Shown piece after piece: positions 1 to 9,845 of a stretch of DNA of 64,000 nt. Position numbers and translations under genes: made by a program. Numbering within the stretch: position 1 is the first letter of the stretch; the number at the start of each line of letters is the position of its first letter. The notes under the pieces are model-generated. The model was not told the origin of the DNA. It did no database searches and saw only the letters and a list, made by a program, of their open reading frames with translations. Location of the stretch: the NCBI RefSeq assembly GCF_018336935.1, contig NZ_CP068771.1:3472001-3536000 (forward strand), written 5' to 3'. Origin of the DNA: Serratia plymuthica. GTDB taxonomy: Bacteria; Pseudomonadota; Gammaproteobacteria; Enterobacterales; Enterobacteriaceae.

Positions 1-2001
1 GTTCACACGCACCGCTTCGTCTTCTGCCATCACCATCACGTTGTCGAAGAAGGCATCGACCGGCTCACGCAGGTCAGCCAGTTCTACCAACGCATCCTGA
101 TAGTTGCCTGCTGCGAAATACGGCTCCAGCTTATCGCGCAACACCACCAGATGGGTCGCCAGTTTGATCTCAGCCGATTCTTTCAATACCGAAGCCTGTA
201 CGCTGTCATTCAAGGTGTCGGTAGACTTAGCCAAGATATTGGAAACGCGTTTGTTGGCCGCAGCCAACGCTGCCGCAGCTTCCAACGTACGGAAGTGCGT
301 CACCGCCTTCACGCGCGCGTCAAAGTCAGCCGGTTTGGTCGGACGACGCGCCAACACCGCCTGAATGGTGTCGACGGCGTGGCCTTCTTCCTGATACCAG
401 GCGCGGAAGCGGCCCAGCATAAACTCGACAACCTCGTCGACAACCTTGGCATTGGTCAGCTTGCTGCCGTACAGGCGCACGGCCTCTTCGGTCAGGGTCT
501 GCAGATCCAGCGGCAGGTTTTTCTCAACGATGATACGCAACACGCCCAAGGCGGCACGGCGCAGAGCGAACGGATCCTTGTCGCCTTTCGGATGTTGCCC
601 GATGCCGAAAATACCGGCCAGGGTGTCCATCTTGTCGGCGATCGCCAGCGAACAGGCCACCAGCGATTCCGGCAACGCATCGCCGGCAAAACGCGGTTGA
701 TACTGTTCGTTCAGCGCAACGGCAACGTCTTCCGCTTCGCCGTCGTGGCGCGCGTAGTGCATGCCCATCACGCCCTGGGTGTCGGTGAATTCGAAGACCA
801 TGTTGGTCATCAGATCGCACTTCGACAGCAGGCCCGCGCGGGTAGCGTGGTTCACGTCGGCGCCAATTTGGCCGGCAACCCAGCCCGCCAGCGCCTGGAT
901 GCGATCGGTCTTGTCGCGCAGGGTGCCCAGTTGCTGTTGGAACAGCACGGTTTCCAGACGCGGCAGATTGTCTTCCAGACGTTTTTTGCGGTCGGTGTTG
1001 AAGAAGAACTCGGCATCGGCCAGACGCGGGCGCACCACCTTCTCGTTACCGGAGATGATTTGCTGCGGATCTTTGGATTCGATATTCGCCACGAAGATAA
1101 AGTTCGGCAGCAGTTTGCCCGCGGCGTCATACACCGGGAAATACTTCTGGTCGCCCTTCATGGTGTACACCAGCGCTTCCGCCGGCACCGCCAGGAATTT
1201 CTCTTCGAATTTGGCGGTCAGCACCACCGGCCATTCCACCAGCGAGGCCACTTCTTCCAGCAGGCTTTCGCTCAGATCGGCCTTGCCGCCAATCTGCTGC
1301 GCCGCCAGCTCGGCATCACGTTTGATCAGCGCCTTGCGGGCTTCGTAATCGGCAATCACTTTACCGCGCTCCAGCAGGATCTGCGGGTATTGGTCGGCGT
1401 TGTCGATAGTGAACTCGGCTTCGCCCATGAAGCGATGGCCGCGAAGGGTACGGGCGGAATCGATACCCAGCACGGTGCCCGGGATCAGTTCATCGCCCAG
1501 CAGCATCGTCACGGTGTGCACCGGACGCACGAACTGCACGTCGGAGTCGCCCCAGCGCATCAGTTTCGGGATCGGCAGTTTGGACAGCGCAGTGCTGACC
1601 ATGCCCGCCAGCAGCGCTTGTGCGGACTGGCCTTTGACATGAGCGCGATACAGCAGCCACTCGCCTTTGTCGGTCGCCAGACGCTCGGCCTGATCGACAG
1701 TGATGCCGCAGCCACGCGCCCAGCCTTCGGCCGCTTTGCTCGGCTTGCCTTCGGCGTCGAACGCCTGGGCAATCGCCGGGCCGCGTTTTTCGACTTCGCG
1801 ATCGGCCTGTGCGGCGCTCAGACTGGCCACTTTCAGCGCCAGGCGGCGCGGAGCGGCAAACCAGCTCACTTCGCCATGCTCGAGGTTGGCGCTATCGAGC
1901 TCAGCGGTAAAATTCGCGGCAAAGGATTCTGCCAGTGAACGAAGAGCCTTCGGCGGCAGCTCTTCCGTGCCGATTTCCACCAGGAAAGTCTGTTGAGTCA
2001 T
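1..2001 (-). CDS. glyS: Glycyl-tRNA synthetase beta subunit (C-terminus cut by window edge)
   Basis: Beta subunit of the bacterial alpha2-beta2 glycyl-tRNA synthetase. It binds and helps charge tRNA-Gly in the cytoplasm. The reading frame is open from the left edge to an ATG at 2001, giving 667 codons. The E. coli protein has about 689 residues, so only about 20 C-terminal residues are missing. The last visible part ([11 protein letters not shown]) belongs to the C-terminal anticodon-binding region. The start is supported by AGAGG six bases upstream and by the stop codon of glyQ (2011-2013) just before it, so the two genes are translationally close. Identification rests on recognisable sequence and the glyQ-glyS pairing. 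Confidence 0.96.
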   Translation of the reverse strand, partial: MTQQTFLVEIGTEELPPKALRSLAESFAANFTAELDSANLEHGEVSWFAAPRRLALKVASLSAAQADREVEKRGPAIAQAFDAEGKPSKAAEGWARGCGITVDQAERLATDKGEWLLYRAHVKGQSAQALLAGMVSTALSKLPIPKLMRWGDSDVQFVRPVHTVTMLLGDELIPGTVLGIDSARTLRGHRFMGEAEFTIDNADQYPQILLERGKVIADYEARKALIKRDAELAAQQIGGKADLSESLLEEVASLVEWPVVLTAKFEEKFLAVPAEALVYTMKGDQKYFPVYDAAGKLLPNFIFVANIESKDPQQIISGNEKVVRPRLADAEFFFNTDRKKRLEDNLPRLETVLFQQQLGTLRDKTDRIQALAGWVAGQIGADVNHATRAGLLSKCDLMTNMVFEFTDTQGVMGMHYARHDGEAEDVAVALNEQYQPRFAGDALPESLVACSLAIADKMDTLAGIFGIGQHPKGDKDPFALRRAALGVLRIIVEKNLPLDLQTLTEEAVRLYGSKLTNAKVVDEVVEFMLGRFRAWYQEEGHAVDTIQAVLARRPTKPADFDARVKAVTHFRTLEAAAALAAANKRVSNILAKSTDTLNDSVQASVLKESAEIKLATHLVVLRDKLEPYFAAGNYQDALVELADLREPVDAFFDNVMVMAEDEAVRVN

Positions 2002-2010
2002 GGCTGCCTC

Positions 2011-2925
2011 TTAGTTCTCGTTCTTTTTGCACATCGGGAAGCCCAGCGCTTCACGGGAAGCGTAGTAGGCCTCGGCAACGGCTTTGGTCAGCGTGCGGAT
2101 GCGCAGAATATAGCGCTGACGCTCGGTCACCGAGATCGCCTTGCGCGCATCCAACAGGTTGAAGGTGTGGCCGGCCTTCAGAATACGTTCGTAAGCCGGC
2201 AACGGCAGCGGTTTTTCCAACGCCAGCAGCGACTGCGCTTCTTTCTCGTACTGCTCGAAGCAGGAGAACAGGAAGTCGACGTCGGCATACTCGAAGTTGT
2301 AAGTGGACTGCTCCACTTCGTTCTGATGGAACACGTCGCCGTAGGTGGTCACACCCAGCGGGCCGTCACTCCAGACCAGATCGTAGACGCTGTCCACGCC
2401 CTGGATGTACATCGCCAGGCGCTCCAGGCCGTAAGTGATCTCGCCGGTAACCGGTTTGCACTCCAGGCCGCCGACCTGCTGGAAGTAAGTGAACTGCGTC
2501 ACTTCCATGCCGTTCAGCCACACTTCCCAGCCCAGGCCCCAGGCGCCGAGCGTCGGGTTTTCCCAGTTATCTTCTACGAAGCGGATATCGTGGATGGTCG
2601 GATCCAGACCCAGCTCTTTCAACGAGCCGAGGTACAGTTCCTGAATGTTGTCCGGCGACGGTTTAATGATCACCTGGAACTGATAGTAGTGTTGCAGGCG
2701 GTTAGGGTTTTCACCGTAACGGCCGTCGGTCGGGCGACGGGACGGCTGCACATAGGCGGCGGCAATCGGCTCTGGGCCGAGTGCGCGCAGGCACGTCATC
2801 GGGTGAGAGGTTCCCGCGCCGACTTCCATGTCCAATGGTTGAACAATGGTGCAGCCCTGGCGCGCCCAATAGTCCTGCAGTGTCAGGATCAGGCCCTGAA
2901 AGGTCTTGGTATCAAACTTTTGCAT
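2011..2925 (-). CDS. glyQ: Glycyl-tRNA synthetase alpha subunit
   Basis: Catalytic alpha subunit of glycyl-tRNA synthetase, which activates glycine with ATP for transfer to tRNA-Gly. It has 304 residues; the family norm is about 303. The start at 2925 gives [20 protein letters not shown], the usual N-terminus. The frame stays open upstream to about 3195, but that extension is not family sequence and is not counted. Class II synthetase features are visible, including the [12 protein letters not shown] and [11 protein letters not shown] regions. It is first in a two-gene operon with glyS, nine bases apart. The promoter should lie in 2926-3187, shared with the divergent MFS gene. Confidence 0.96.
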   Translation of the reverse strand: MQKFDTKTFQGLILTLQDYWARQGCTIVQPLDMEVGAGTSHPMTCLRALGPEPIAAAYVQPSRRPTDGRYGENPNRLQHYYQFQVIIKPSPDNIQELYLGSLKELGLDPTIHDIRFVEDNWENPTLGAWGLGWEVWLNGMEVTQFTYFQQVGGLECKPVTGEITYGLERLAMYIQGVDSVYDLVWSDGPLGVTTYGDVFHQNEVEQSTYNFEYADVDFLFSCFEQYEKEAQSLLALEKPLPLPAYERILKAGHTFNLLDARKAISVTERQRYILRIRTLTKAVAEAYYASREALGFPMCKKNEN

Positions 2926-3187
2926 GTTGAATTCGCACGCGATACAAGTGGATTTATATGGAATGCGCCAGTATACCCGTTGACCGTAAGATATACAGCC
3001 AGAATCCGGCAACAAGTGCGAATCGGTAAAGAAGCGTCGCCTTTTCATGCACTCTTTTAGGGCAAACGCCCCTGACAGGCACCCATTCCATGCTCTCGCC
3101 ACCCCGCCGCATCCCGTCCCGCCACGGCCACAAGACTGGCACCAACCTTGCAGCGTCCTGATATCAAACGTTTCAGGAGGTTCGCTG

Positions 3188-4531
3188 ATGACCAACGCCT
3201 TAACCGACAGCCGCTATCGCTACCGTATTTTCGCCATGGTGTTTTTTATTGCGCTGATCAACTACGTCGATCGCGGCGCGTTATCCTTCGCCGCCAACGA
3301 TATCTCGCATGAATTCAACTTCAACAAGGCGCAGCTGGGCGCCGTGCTGGGCTACTTCGGCTTCGGCTATTTGTTCGGTTCGCTGTGCGGCGGCTTTCTG
3401 GCCGACCGAATCGGCACCAAAAAAGTCTGGCTGATGGCCGGTGCCCTGTGGTCGCTGCTGGAGATCGCCACTGCCTGGGCCGGCGAGCTGGGGGTGGCGC
3501 TGTTCGGCGGTTCGGCGATCATGGGGTTCGCCGCGCTGCGGATCATGTTCGGCTTTGCCGAAGGCCCGGCCTACGCGCTGATGAACAAAACCATCGCCAA
3601 CTGGGCGCCGCGCAAGGAACGGGGATTCTCATTGGGCATCGGCCTGTTGAGTACCCAGGTGGGTTCACTGCTCACCGCACCGTTGGCGGTAGGGTTGCTG
3701 CTGTTGACCGATGACTGGCGCAGCATGTTTATTCTGCTGGGCCTGTTCTCGCTGATCGCCATTTTGCTGTTCGCCCGCGTCTTTACCGATACGCCGCAGG
3801 AGCATCCTCTGGTTAACGCCACCGAACTGGCGGCCATCGGCGCCGATCAGGAAGCGGACAGCCGACAACCGCACCTGCCGTGGTGGGCATTTTTCACCAA
3901 CCGCACGCTGGTGTTTAACGCCCTGGGTTACTTCTCTTTCCTCTACGTCACCTTTGTGCTGGTCACCTGGGGGCCGAAATACCTGCAGGACACCTTTAAT
4001 TACGATCTGCACTCGCTGTGGTATGTGGCGATGATCCCCTGGAGCGGCGCCTGCTTTACCGTGCTGCTCGGCGGCCGCATCGCCGATGCGCTGCTGAGGC
4101 GTTTTGGCAATCTGCGGCTGGCGCGCAACCTGTTTGCGGCGGTGACGCTGCTGCTGACCGCCACCTGCTTCCTGCTGATCCCGTTTATGAGCACGCCGAC
4201 TGAAATCATTCTGTTGATGACGCTGGGCAATGCGCTGAATGCGCTGGTGAATAATGTGTATTGGTCGGTGGTGATCGACGTCACGCCGAAGGCGTCGGTG
4301 GGCGCTTACAGCGGCATGACGCTGGCGATCGCCAATATTGCGTCGATAACCGCGCCGATGCTGAGCGGTTGGTTGGCGCAGCACCACGGCTATGGCGCCA
4401 TGTTCTTCGCCACCGCCGCGGTATCGTTCTGCAGCATGCTGTGCATGACCCTGCTGCAACCGGAAAGGAAGATGAAGGGAATCAGCACAGGCACCGAATC
4501 TGTGCCCCTAAGCATCAAAACCTCGCACTGA
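3188..4531 (+). CDS. MFS transporter, anion:cation symporter (sugar-acid permease) family
   Basis: Predicted inner-membrane major facilitator of 447 residues. About 12 hydrophobic helices are visible, with the loop 2-3 signature [14 protein letters not shown]. The N-terminal [12 protein letters not shown] is typical of the ACS branch, which includes hexuronate, galactonate and glucarate permeases (ExuT, DgoT, GarP). The start at ATG 3188 is chosen because AGGAGG lies seven bases upstream; an in-frame extension back to 3047 is not family-like. It is divergent from glyQ and its 3' end overlaps the convergent yhjY gene by 17 bp. The substrate cannot be read from sequence; an acidic sugar is the best guess. 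No catabolic gene adjoins it. Confidence 0.85.
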   Translation: MTNALTDSRYRYRIFAMVFFIALINYVDRGALSFAANDISHEFNFNKAQLGAVLGYFGFGYLFGSLCGGFLADRIGTKKVWLMAGALWSLLEIATAWAGELGVALFGGSAIMGFAALRIMFGFAEGPAYALMNKTIANWAPRKERGFSLGIGLLSTQVGSLLTAPLAVGLLLLTDDWRSMFILLGLFSLIAILLFARVFTDTPQEHPLVNATELAAIGADQEADSRQPHLPWWAFFTNRTLVFNALGYFSFLYVTFVLVTWGPKYLQDTFNYDLHSLWYVAMIPWSGACFTVLLGGRIADALLRRFGNLRLARNLFAAVTLLLTATCFLLIPFMSTPTEIILLMTLGNALNALVNNVYWSVVIDVTPKASVGAYSGMTLAIANIASITAPMLSGWLAQHHGYGAMFFATAAVSFCSMLCMTLLQPERKMKGISTGTESVPLSIKTSH

Positions 4532-6503
4532 CGCCGACGTTATACATAAACTGCTCGCCGCTGCTCAGACCGCCGGTTTGCGAAACGGTGGCGAACGCCG
4601 CCACCTGGTCAGTCAGCGGCATGTTCGCCCCCAGCGTCACATCCACCCAGTTTTTATCCTGGCTGGCGCTGTCGCGGGTGAACGAGGTCTGCGTGGACTT
4701 CAGCCCGCCGCCGGCCCGGTAGACATCATCGCCAAACTGATGCTGATAGCTGACTTCGGCGTACGGATTAAACAGGCCAAATTGAGTATCCAGCCGCCAG
4801 CCCAACGCGCCGATCTGCGAATGGTAGGTCTGGTCGTTAAAGCGCATTGAGGTACTGGTGTTGCCATCCTCACTGTAACCGGAGACATTGCTGTAATCCC
4901 AGGCAAACTGCGCCATCGGGCCGGTAGTCAGGTAAGAGGTGATGGGGAAGTCGTATCCGGCGGTAACGCGAGCGCCCCACTGCTTGCCGGAGGTCGAGCC
5001 GGTTTCGGTACGGGTTAGCGGCCCAAGCTGCATGCTGCGGCGAATATCGTCGTAATCCATGGTCGCATAGTGCAGATCGGCATTCACCCAGCCGTGCTCA
5101 AACAGATCGAGGGCGGTAAAGGCCGACAACAACAGGCCGCGCGCCTTGTATTCATAGCGGCTGGACGGCTGTTGATCGTCATTGGAACCGGATATCAGCG
5201 CGCCAATCAGCCAGCCTTCGGTCAACTGATAATCGACCCCAACCGTCAGATTATGGGTGGTGGCGTTGCCGTCGCCCGCCGCCTTATTGGCCGAGTAATC
5301 ATAATGCTGCCCGGCATAGCCGCCGAAGACGCCCAGCGCTCCCTGCGGATTGTCGCCATTGCGCAGTTGCTGGAAACGGCTGTCGAGCGTCGCGCGGCTG
5401 TCACGCGCCATCGCCGCCGTCGCCTGATTCAGCGCCACCACCTGCGCCGGGCCGTCCAGCACCGCCTGAATATAATCGGCAATCAACAGATGCGCCTGCG
5501 GGCTGGGGTGAAAATGGTCGGAGAACAGATAGGACTGACTGGCGTCGAACCCCGGCATGGCGGAATTGCACACCGCCGACGACACGCCGGCCGGGCAGGC
5601 CATGCCGGCGGTATTGGCGAAGCCAAACTGCGCCGGATTGGCTATCGCCTCGGCGAACAGCTTGTTCACGTCGACGCGAACAATATTACCGCCGCCCTGC
5701 GCCAGCAGGCGATCCTCACTCTGGTTATAAAAATCGGTCAGTTGCGCGGCCTGAGCGCTCAGGCTGTCAAAGGCGGCAATCAGCTGCGCAGCGATCGCCT
5801 GCTGCACCTGCGGGATTGCGCTGGCCTGTGCGGCAGCGGAAGTCAGCGCCTGATGGATCGCCTGAGTGCGCGAAGCATTATCCGGCGTGGTCAGCGAATT
5901 GAGGGTGGCATAGGCCGCCTGCACGGCGGCGCCCTGCACCGGCGTCAGCGCCTGCTGGATAATCAGCTCCATCAGCTGCGGCGTTGAACCAATATTCGGC
6001 ACCGTCGGCACGATCACCGTACCTGCGCCGGCATCCAACAGTGAATGAACCTGTACTGCGGCTGCCGCAGCGCTGTTATAGGCCACGTCCGACCCGGTGG
6101 CCGGATTTAACGCCGCCGCCGCCAGATCGTTGCCGCCAATCCAGTGAATATACAGACCGTCGCTGTCGGCCCGGCCATCGACCCGACCAAGGTAGCTCTG
6201 CACCTGATCCTGAGTATTGTCCGCCGGGTTGAGCGCCGGTACCGCCACGCCGCCGCCGGCGGCATAGTTGTAGCCACCGTCGTCCGACGCCACCAGCGCT
6301 GCGCCGATGCGTTGCGCCAGCACTTCGTCATACAACAGGTGTTTATTGCTGTCGTAGGTAAAGCGGCCATTGTTGCCGGTATCGCTCAGGCTATCGCCAA
6401 ATACGTAGACTTGGTCATAAGCCGGCGCCGGGGTAGTCGTACTGCATAATATCGCCACTGCAAGCGCCGCCGGGCGGGGCATGCGAGTTATTTTTAGAGG
6501 CAT
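4515..6503 (-). CDS. yhjY: GDSL/SGNH autotransporter esterase (YhjY/EstA type)
   Basis: Predicted outer-membrane esterase/lipase of 662 residues. A signal peptide of about 28 residues ends near PAPA. The SGNH hydrolase passenger shows block I FGDSLSDTG (nucleophile Ser38), block III GGND and block V DHFHPSPQAH (catalytic Asp and His). An Ala/Gln-rich, probably helical stretch is inserted near residues 170-270. The last ~270 residues form an autotransporter beta-barrel ending in Phe. ATG 6503 is chosen for AGGAGT seven bases upstream; an earlier in-frame codon at 6527 lacks a site. The gene precedes tag, as yhjY does in E. coli. Its 3' end overlaps the convergent MFS gene. Confidence 0.92.
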   Translation of the reverse strand: MPLKITRMPRPAALAVAILCSTTTPAPAYDQVYVFGDSLSDTGNNGRFTYDSNKHLLYDEVLAQRIGAALVASDDGGYNYAAGGGVAVPALNPADNTQDQVQSYLGRVDGRADSDGLYIHWIGGNDLAAAALNPATGSDVAYNSAAAAAVQVHSLLDAGAGTVIVPTVPNIGSTPQLMELIIQQALTPVQGAAVQAAYATLNSLTTPDNASRTQAIHQALTSAAAQASAIPQVQQAIAAQLIAAFDSLSAQAAQLTDFYNQSEDRLLAQGGGNIVRVDVNKLFAEAIANPAQFGFANTAGMACPAGVSSAVCNSAMPGFDASQSYLFSDHFHPSPQAHLLIADYIQAVLDGPAQVVALNQATAAMARDSRATLDSRFQQLRNGDNPQGALGVFGGYAGQHYDYSANKAAGDGNATTHNLTVGVDYQLTEGWLIGALISGSNDDQQPSSRYEYKARGLLLSAFTALDLFEHGWVNADLHYATMDYDDIRRSMQLGPLTRTETGSTSGKQWGARVTAGYDFPITSYLTTGPMAQFAWDYSNVSGYSEDGNTSTSMRFNDQTYHSQIGALGWRLDTQFGLFNPYAEVSYQHQFGDDVYRAGGGLKSTQTSFTRDSASQDKNWVDVTLGANMPLTDQVAAFATVSQTGGLSSGEQFMYNVGVSARF

Positions 6504-6700
6504 GAAGAGACTCCTGAGAGCCAGCAAATGAAGGAAAACCGTTTCTTATCATTGACCTTTTTTGCCTGCGGCCATCTAGTAAATATTGCTGGCTTTTTCG
6601 CCACGTCAAGTCGCTTGATGATAAAACAATCAGGGGCTTGCCAAGCTCACCGCTTCGGGAGATGATTACTGTAAATAAACACAGCTCAAGGAAAGGCAGT

Positions 6701-7267
6701 ATGACCAGCGAACGTTGCGGTTGGGTAACGGCAGATCCGTTATATCTCGACTATCACGATAAGGAATGGGGCGCACCGACCACCGATGCGCGCGAACTGT
6801 TTGAAATGCTGTGTCTGGAAGGCCAGCAGGCCGGGCTTTCCTGGATCACGGTGCTGAAAAAGCGCGAAAATTACCGTCGCGCCTTCCACAATTTCGATCC
6901 GCAACGGGTGGCGGCCATGACCGAACAGGACGTGGAAACGCTGCTGCAAGACAGCGGCATCATCCGCCATCGCGGCAAAATCGAAGCCATCATCGCCAAC
7001 GCCAGAGCCTATCTGGCCATGGAAGCAGCCGGCGAAGATTTTTCCGCCTTTATCTGGGGCTTTGTCGGTGGCGAGCCACAGCTCAACGGCAGGCAAGCGC
7101 TGAGCCAGGTGCCGGCGAAAACCGAGCTGTCCGATGCCTTGTCCAAGGCGTTGAAAAAACGCGGCTTCAAATTTATCGGCTCCACCATCTGTTACGCCTT
7201 TATGCAGGCCTGCGGGTTGGTGAACGATCATCTGACCGGGTGTATTTGCTACCCAAAGCAGAAATGA
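6701..7267 (+). CDS. tag: DNA-3-methyladenine glycosylase I
   Basis: Base-excision repair enzyme that removes 3-methyladenine from alkylated DNA. It has 188 residues, close to E. coli Tag. The zinc 'snap' ligands are present with family spacing: Cys6 and His19 near the N-terminus, His177 and Cys181 near the C-terminus. The EWG and GLSWITVLKKR motifs of the HhH glycosylase fold are visible. ATG 6701 is preceded by AAGGA. An upstream in-frame ATG at 6638 has no site. The stop overlaps the yiaC start in an ATGA junction, so the two are co-translated, as in E. coli. Confidence 0.96.
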   Translation: MTSERCGWVTADPLYLDYHDKEWGAPTTDARELFEMLCLEGQQAGLSWITVLKKRENYRRAFHNFDPQRVAAMTEQDVETLLQDSGIIRHRGKIEAIIANARAYLAMEAAGEDFSAFIWGFVGGEPQLNGRQALSQVPAKTELSDALSKALKKRGFKFIGSTICYAFMQACGLVNDHLTGCICYPKQK

Positions 7268-7698
7268 TCCGCCCCTGTCGCCCGGCCGATATACCGCGGC
7301 TGATAGCCCTGTGGTTGCCCAGCACCATCGCCGCCCACCCGTTCGTGGTGGAAAGCTATTGGCGGGAAAGCGCTGCGCTGGTACGGGATAGCTATCTGCC
7401 ACGGGCGCAAAGCTGGGTGTATTGCCACGCAGGGGAGATCGTCGGGTTTATCAGCGTGCTGGATGACCGTTTTATCGGCGCGCTGTTCGTCGAACAGGCC
7501 TTTCACGGCCACGGCGTCGGCCAGGCGCTGATGACGCACGTACAGCAGCGCTATCCCCGGTTGAGCCTTGAAGTGTATGAGCAAAATCTGCGTGCCTGCG
7601 CGTTCTACCGTAAGCAGGGTTTTCAGGTATCCCAACGGCTGTTCAATGAAGAAACCCAGGCTTATACGCTGATCATGAACTGGCCACCGGCCGTCTGA
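7264..7698 (+). CDS. yiaC: GNAT-family N-acetyltransferase YiaC
   Basis: Acetyl-CoA-dependent acetyltransferase of 144 residues. The GNAT core is visible: the acetyl-CoA binding motif A region around FHGHGVGQALMTHV and the closing ENLRACAFYRKQGF segment. E. coli YiaC is reported as a protein lysine acetyltransferase, and the same role is inferred here from synteny and resemblance. The ATG at 7264 overlaps the tag stop codon by four bases, which fixes the start. E. coli bisC, which follows yiaC there, is absent; yiaD comes next. Confidence 0.93.
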   Translation: MIRPCRPADIPRLIALWLPSTIAAHPFVVESYWRESAALVRDSYLPRAQSWVYCHAGEIVGFISVLDDRFIGALFVEQAFHGHGVGQALMTHVQQRYPRLSLEVYEQNLRACAFYRKQGFQVSQRLFNEETQAYTLIMNWPPAV

Positions 7699-7830
7699 AT
7701 TCTGTCGATTTTGCTTAAAAATAACGCACTCTGCACCGGGGTGCGGTCAATTCAGAATCCGCTGCATGGTATTCCTCTGATTTTTCCCTGATAACAGGCT
7801 TAGCTTCTATCCGCTTGTTAAGGAAAAAAC

Positions 7831-8490
7831 ATGAAACGCATTGCGATTATTGCCGGCGCGGTGAGCGTTGCGCTCACGCTGTCAGCCTGTACCACCAACC
7901 CGTACACCGGGGAATCTGAAGCCGGCAAATCCGGTATTGGCGCCGGTATTGGTGCTGCGCTGGGTGCCGGCGTGGGCATGATTTCCTCGTCGAAAAAAGA
8001 CCGCGGCAAAGGTGCGCTGATCGGCGCAGCAGCCGGCGCGGCGCTGGGCGGCGGCGCGGGATATTACATGGACGTGCAGGAAGCCAAGCTGCGCGACAAA
8101 ATGAAAGGCACCGGCGTCAGCGTCACCCGCCAGGGCGACAATATCGTGCTGAATATGCCGAACAATGTCACCTTCGACAGCAGCAGCGCCACCCTGAAAC
8201 CGGCGGGCGCCAACACCCTGACCGGCGTAGCCATGGTGCTGAAGGAATACCCAAAAACTGCGGTTAACGTGATTGGCTACACCGACAGCTCCGGTTCCCG
8301 CTCCCTGAACATGACCCTGTCGCAACAGCGCGCCGACGGCGTAGGCAGCGCGTTGATCACCCAGGGCGTGGCGGCAAACCGCATCCGCACCTCAGGCGCA
8401 GGCCCGGATAATCCAATCGCCTCCAACAGCACGGCAGAAGGCAAGGCGCAAAACCGCCGCGTCGAGATCACCCTCAGCCCGCTGCAGTAA
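7831..8490 (+). CDS. yiaD: OmpA-family outer-membrane lipoprotein YiaD
   Basis: Lipoprotein of 219 residues. The lipobox LSAC places the acylated cysteine at residue 20. A glycine-zipper-like hydrophobic stretch follows (around residues 32-80, rich in GAGIG and GAALG). A C-terminal OmpA-like peptidoglycan-binding domain spans about residues 115-215, with GYTDSSGS and the closing NRRVEI. It is expected to sit in the outer membrane and contact peptidoglycan. ATG 7831 has AAGGAAA just upstream. It lies between yiaC and the kgu genes, matching the yiaC-(bisC)-yiaD-ghrB order of E. coli. Confidence 0.94.
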   Translation: MKRIAIIAGAVSVALTLSACTTNPYTGESEAGKSGIGAGIGAALGAGVGMISSSKKDRGKGALIGAAAGAALGGGAGYYMDVQEAKLRDKMKGTGVSVTRQGDNIVLNMPNNVTFDSSSATLKPAGANTLTGVAMVLKEYPKTAVNVIGYTDSSGSRSLNMTLSQQRADGVGSALITQGVAANRIRTSGAGPDNPIASNSTAEGKAQNRRVEITLSPLQ

Positions 8491-8496
8491 TCCCGT

Positions 8497-8515
8497 GCGG
8501 GGCGCCAAGCCCCGC
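8497..8515 (+). terminator. GC-rich hairpin after yiaD
   Basis: A perfect 7-bp inverted repeat GCGGGGC/GCCCCGC with a 5-base loop lies six bases after the yiaD stop. The tract after it is only weakly T-rich, so it is a likely but not classical terminator. Confidence 0.55.
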
Positions 8516-8628
8516 CGCTTCTCGCTTTCCGCCCATCCCTTAGTCACGCACAACCTGCCATTCAGCATTCCCGGCCCGGCGCCGGGTGTGGTAGTCTCCT
8601 TGGCAATTAACCGCAGGGGAGATCGGCA

Positions 8629-9663
8629 GTGAGCACTGTTAAGGCAATGCGCGCCTCGGGGCGCGCCACCATCAGCGATGTGGCGAAAACCGCCAAAACC
8701 GGCAAGACCAGCGTATCGCGCTATCTGAATGGTGAGCAGCACCTGCTTTCTGACGATCTCAAACAGCGCATCGAACAGGCAATCCACCAGCTCGACTACC
8801 GGCCGAGCCAGATGGCCCGCAGCCTGAAGGGCGGGCAAACGCGCCTGATTGGCCTGATCATCGCCGATATCACCAACCCCTACTCGGTGGACGTCATGCG
8901 CGGCATCGAAGCCGCCTGCCGTCAACACGGCTTTACCCTGCTGGTGTGTAACACCAATAACGAGGTCAATCAGGAGCAACACTATCTGCAGCTGCTCAGC
9001 AGCTATCGGGTGGAGGGCATCGTGGTCAACGCCGTCGGCATGCGTGAAGAAGCGTTGTCGACGCTGCAACAATCCATGCTGCCGATGGTCCTGATCGACC
9101 GCAAAATCCCTGATTTCGCCTGCGACGTGGTCGGCCTGAACAACCATGAGGCGGCGACCACTGCTACCGAACATCTGTTGCAGCAGGGATTCGAAGCCAT
9201 CTTGTTTCTCAGCGAGCCTATCGGCACGGTCAATACCCGGTTGGAGCGGCTGCACGCCTTTAACCAGACCATGGCGCAACATGACGGGCTGCTGGCTGAA
9301 CAGGCCGAGACGCCGCTTAACGACCTGAAGCAGTTGGAAAGCGTGCTCAGTGGCTTTAACGCCCGCCACCGCGGTATGCGCAAGGCGGTGATTTCCGCCA
9401 ACGGCGCGCTGACGTTGCAGGTAGCGCGCGCCATGCGCCGGCTGGGCATCCAATGGGGCAGCGATATCGGCCTGCTCGGCTTTGACGAGCTGGAATGGGC
9501 AGAACTGGCGGGGGTAGGCATCACCACCTTGAAGCAACCGACCTATGAAATGGGCCACGCGGCGCTGGAACAACTGGTGCAACGTATTCAGGGCCTGGAT
9601 GCGCCGATCGGCGAACAGATGTTCTCCGGTGAACTGATCGTGCGCGGCTCCACCACCCGATAA
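8629..9663 (+). CDS. ptxS: LacI-family regulator of the 2-ketogluconate genes (PtxS-like)
   Basis: DNA-binding repressor of 344 residues. The N-terminal LacI helix-turn-helix (about residues 14-35: TISDVAKTAKTGKTSVSRYL) and hinge are followed by a periplasmic-binding-protein-like ligand domain. It starts at GTG 8629, supported by AGGGGA nine bases upstream; an ATG at 8647 would cut into the region before the HTH. It directly precedes kguEKT-ghrB, as ptxS precedes kguEKTD in Pseudomonas, and a PtxS-like palindrome lies in front of kguE. The ligand is inferred to be 2-ketogluconate. The symbol is assigned by context and resemblance. Confidence 0.82.
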   Translation: MSTVKAMRASGRATISDVAKTAKTGKTSVSRYLNGEQHLLSDDLKQRIEQAIHQLDYRPSQMARSLKGGQTRLIGLIIADITNPYSVDVMRGIEAACRQHGFTLLVCNTNNEVNQEQHYLQLLSSYRVEGIVVNAVGMREEALSTLQQSMLPMVLIDRKIPDFACDVVGLNNHEAATTATEHLLQQGFEAILFLSEPIGTVNTRLERLHAFNQTMAQHDGLLAEQAETPLNDLKQLESVLSGFNARHRGMRKAVISANGALTLQVARAMRRLGIQWGSDIGLLGFDELEWAELAGVGITTLKQPTYEMGHAALEQLVQRIQGLDAPIGEQMFSGELIVRGSTTR

Positions 9664-9735
9664 CCCCCCTTCCCAGCTGTGGCGCGGTTTACGGCGCCTC
9701 TCTGCCCCCTCGAAAGACTATTTTTTGCTCATGTT

Positions 9736-9751
9736 CGTGATTGCGATCATA
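9736..9751. promoter_or_regulatory. CRP-like site upstream of kguE
   Basis: CGTGA-N6-TCATA matches the CRP consensus TGTGA-N6-TCACA at four of five positions in each half. It lies about 30 bp upstream of the PtxS-type operator, a plausible place for catabolite activation of a sugar-acid operon. This is motif evidence only. Confidence 0.4.
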
Positions 9752-9775
9752 TTTTTACATTCTGTCGCTTTCACC

Positions 9776-9789
9776 TGGAACCGGTTCCA
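9776..9789. promoter_or_regulatory. PtxS-type operator (14-bp perfect palindrome) before kguE
   Basis: TGGAACCGGTTCCA is a perfect palindrome 56 bp before the kguE ATG. The published Pseudomonas PtxS operator is TGAAACCGGTTTCA, so only the symmetrical third base differs. The central CpG is typical of LacI-family operators. It is inferred to be bound by the adjacent regulator and relieved by 2-ketogluconate. Confidence 0.75.
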
Positions 9790-9845
9790 TTTAACGTACT
9801 CTTAACAGCAGCGGTGGGAATAACGCCACCTCAGGAGCCAACAAA

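Noticed and set aside
151..1938. 595-codon plus-strand open frame opposite glyS
   Set aside because: It is antisense to a clear glyS frame, has no family features and the composition of a reversed coding strand.
3665..4459. 264-codon minus-strand open frame opposite the MFS gene
   Set aside because: Gln/Arg-rich shadow of a membrane-protein gene; no domains or start signals.
6440..6503. Lipobox in YhjY (Cys20)
   Set aside because: Residue -1 to the Cys is Leu, not Gly/Ala/Ser; a normal signal peptide cut near residue 28 fits better.
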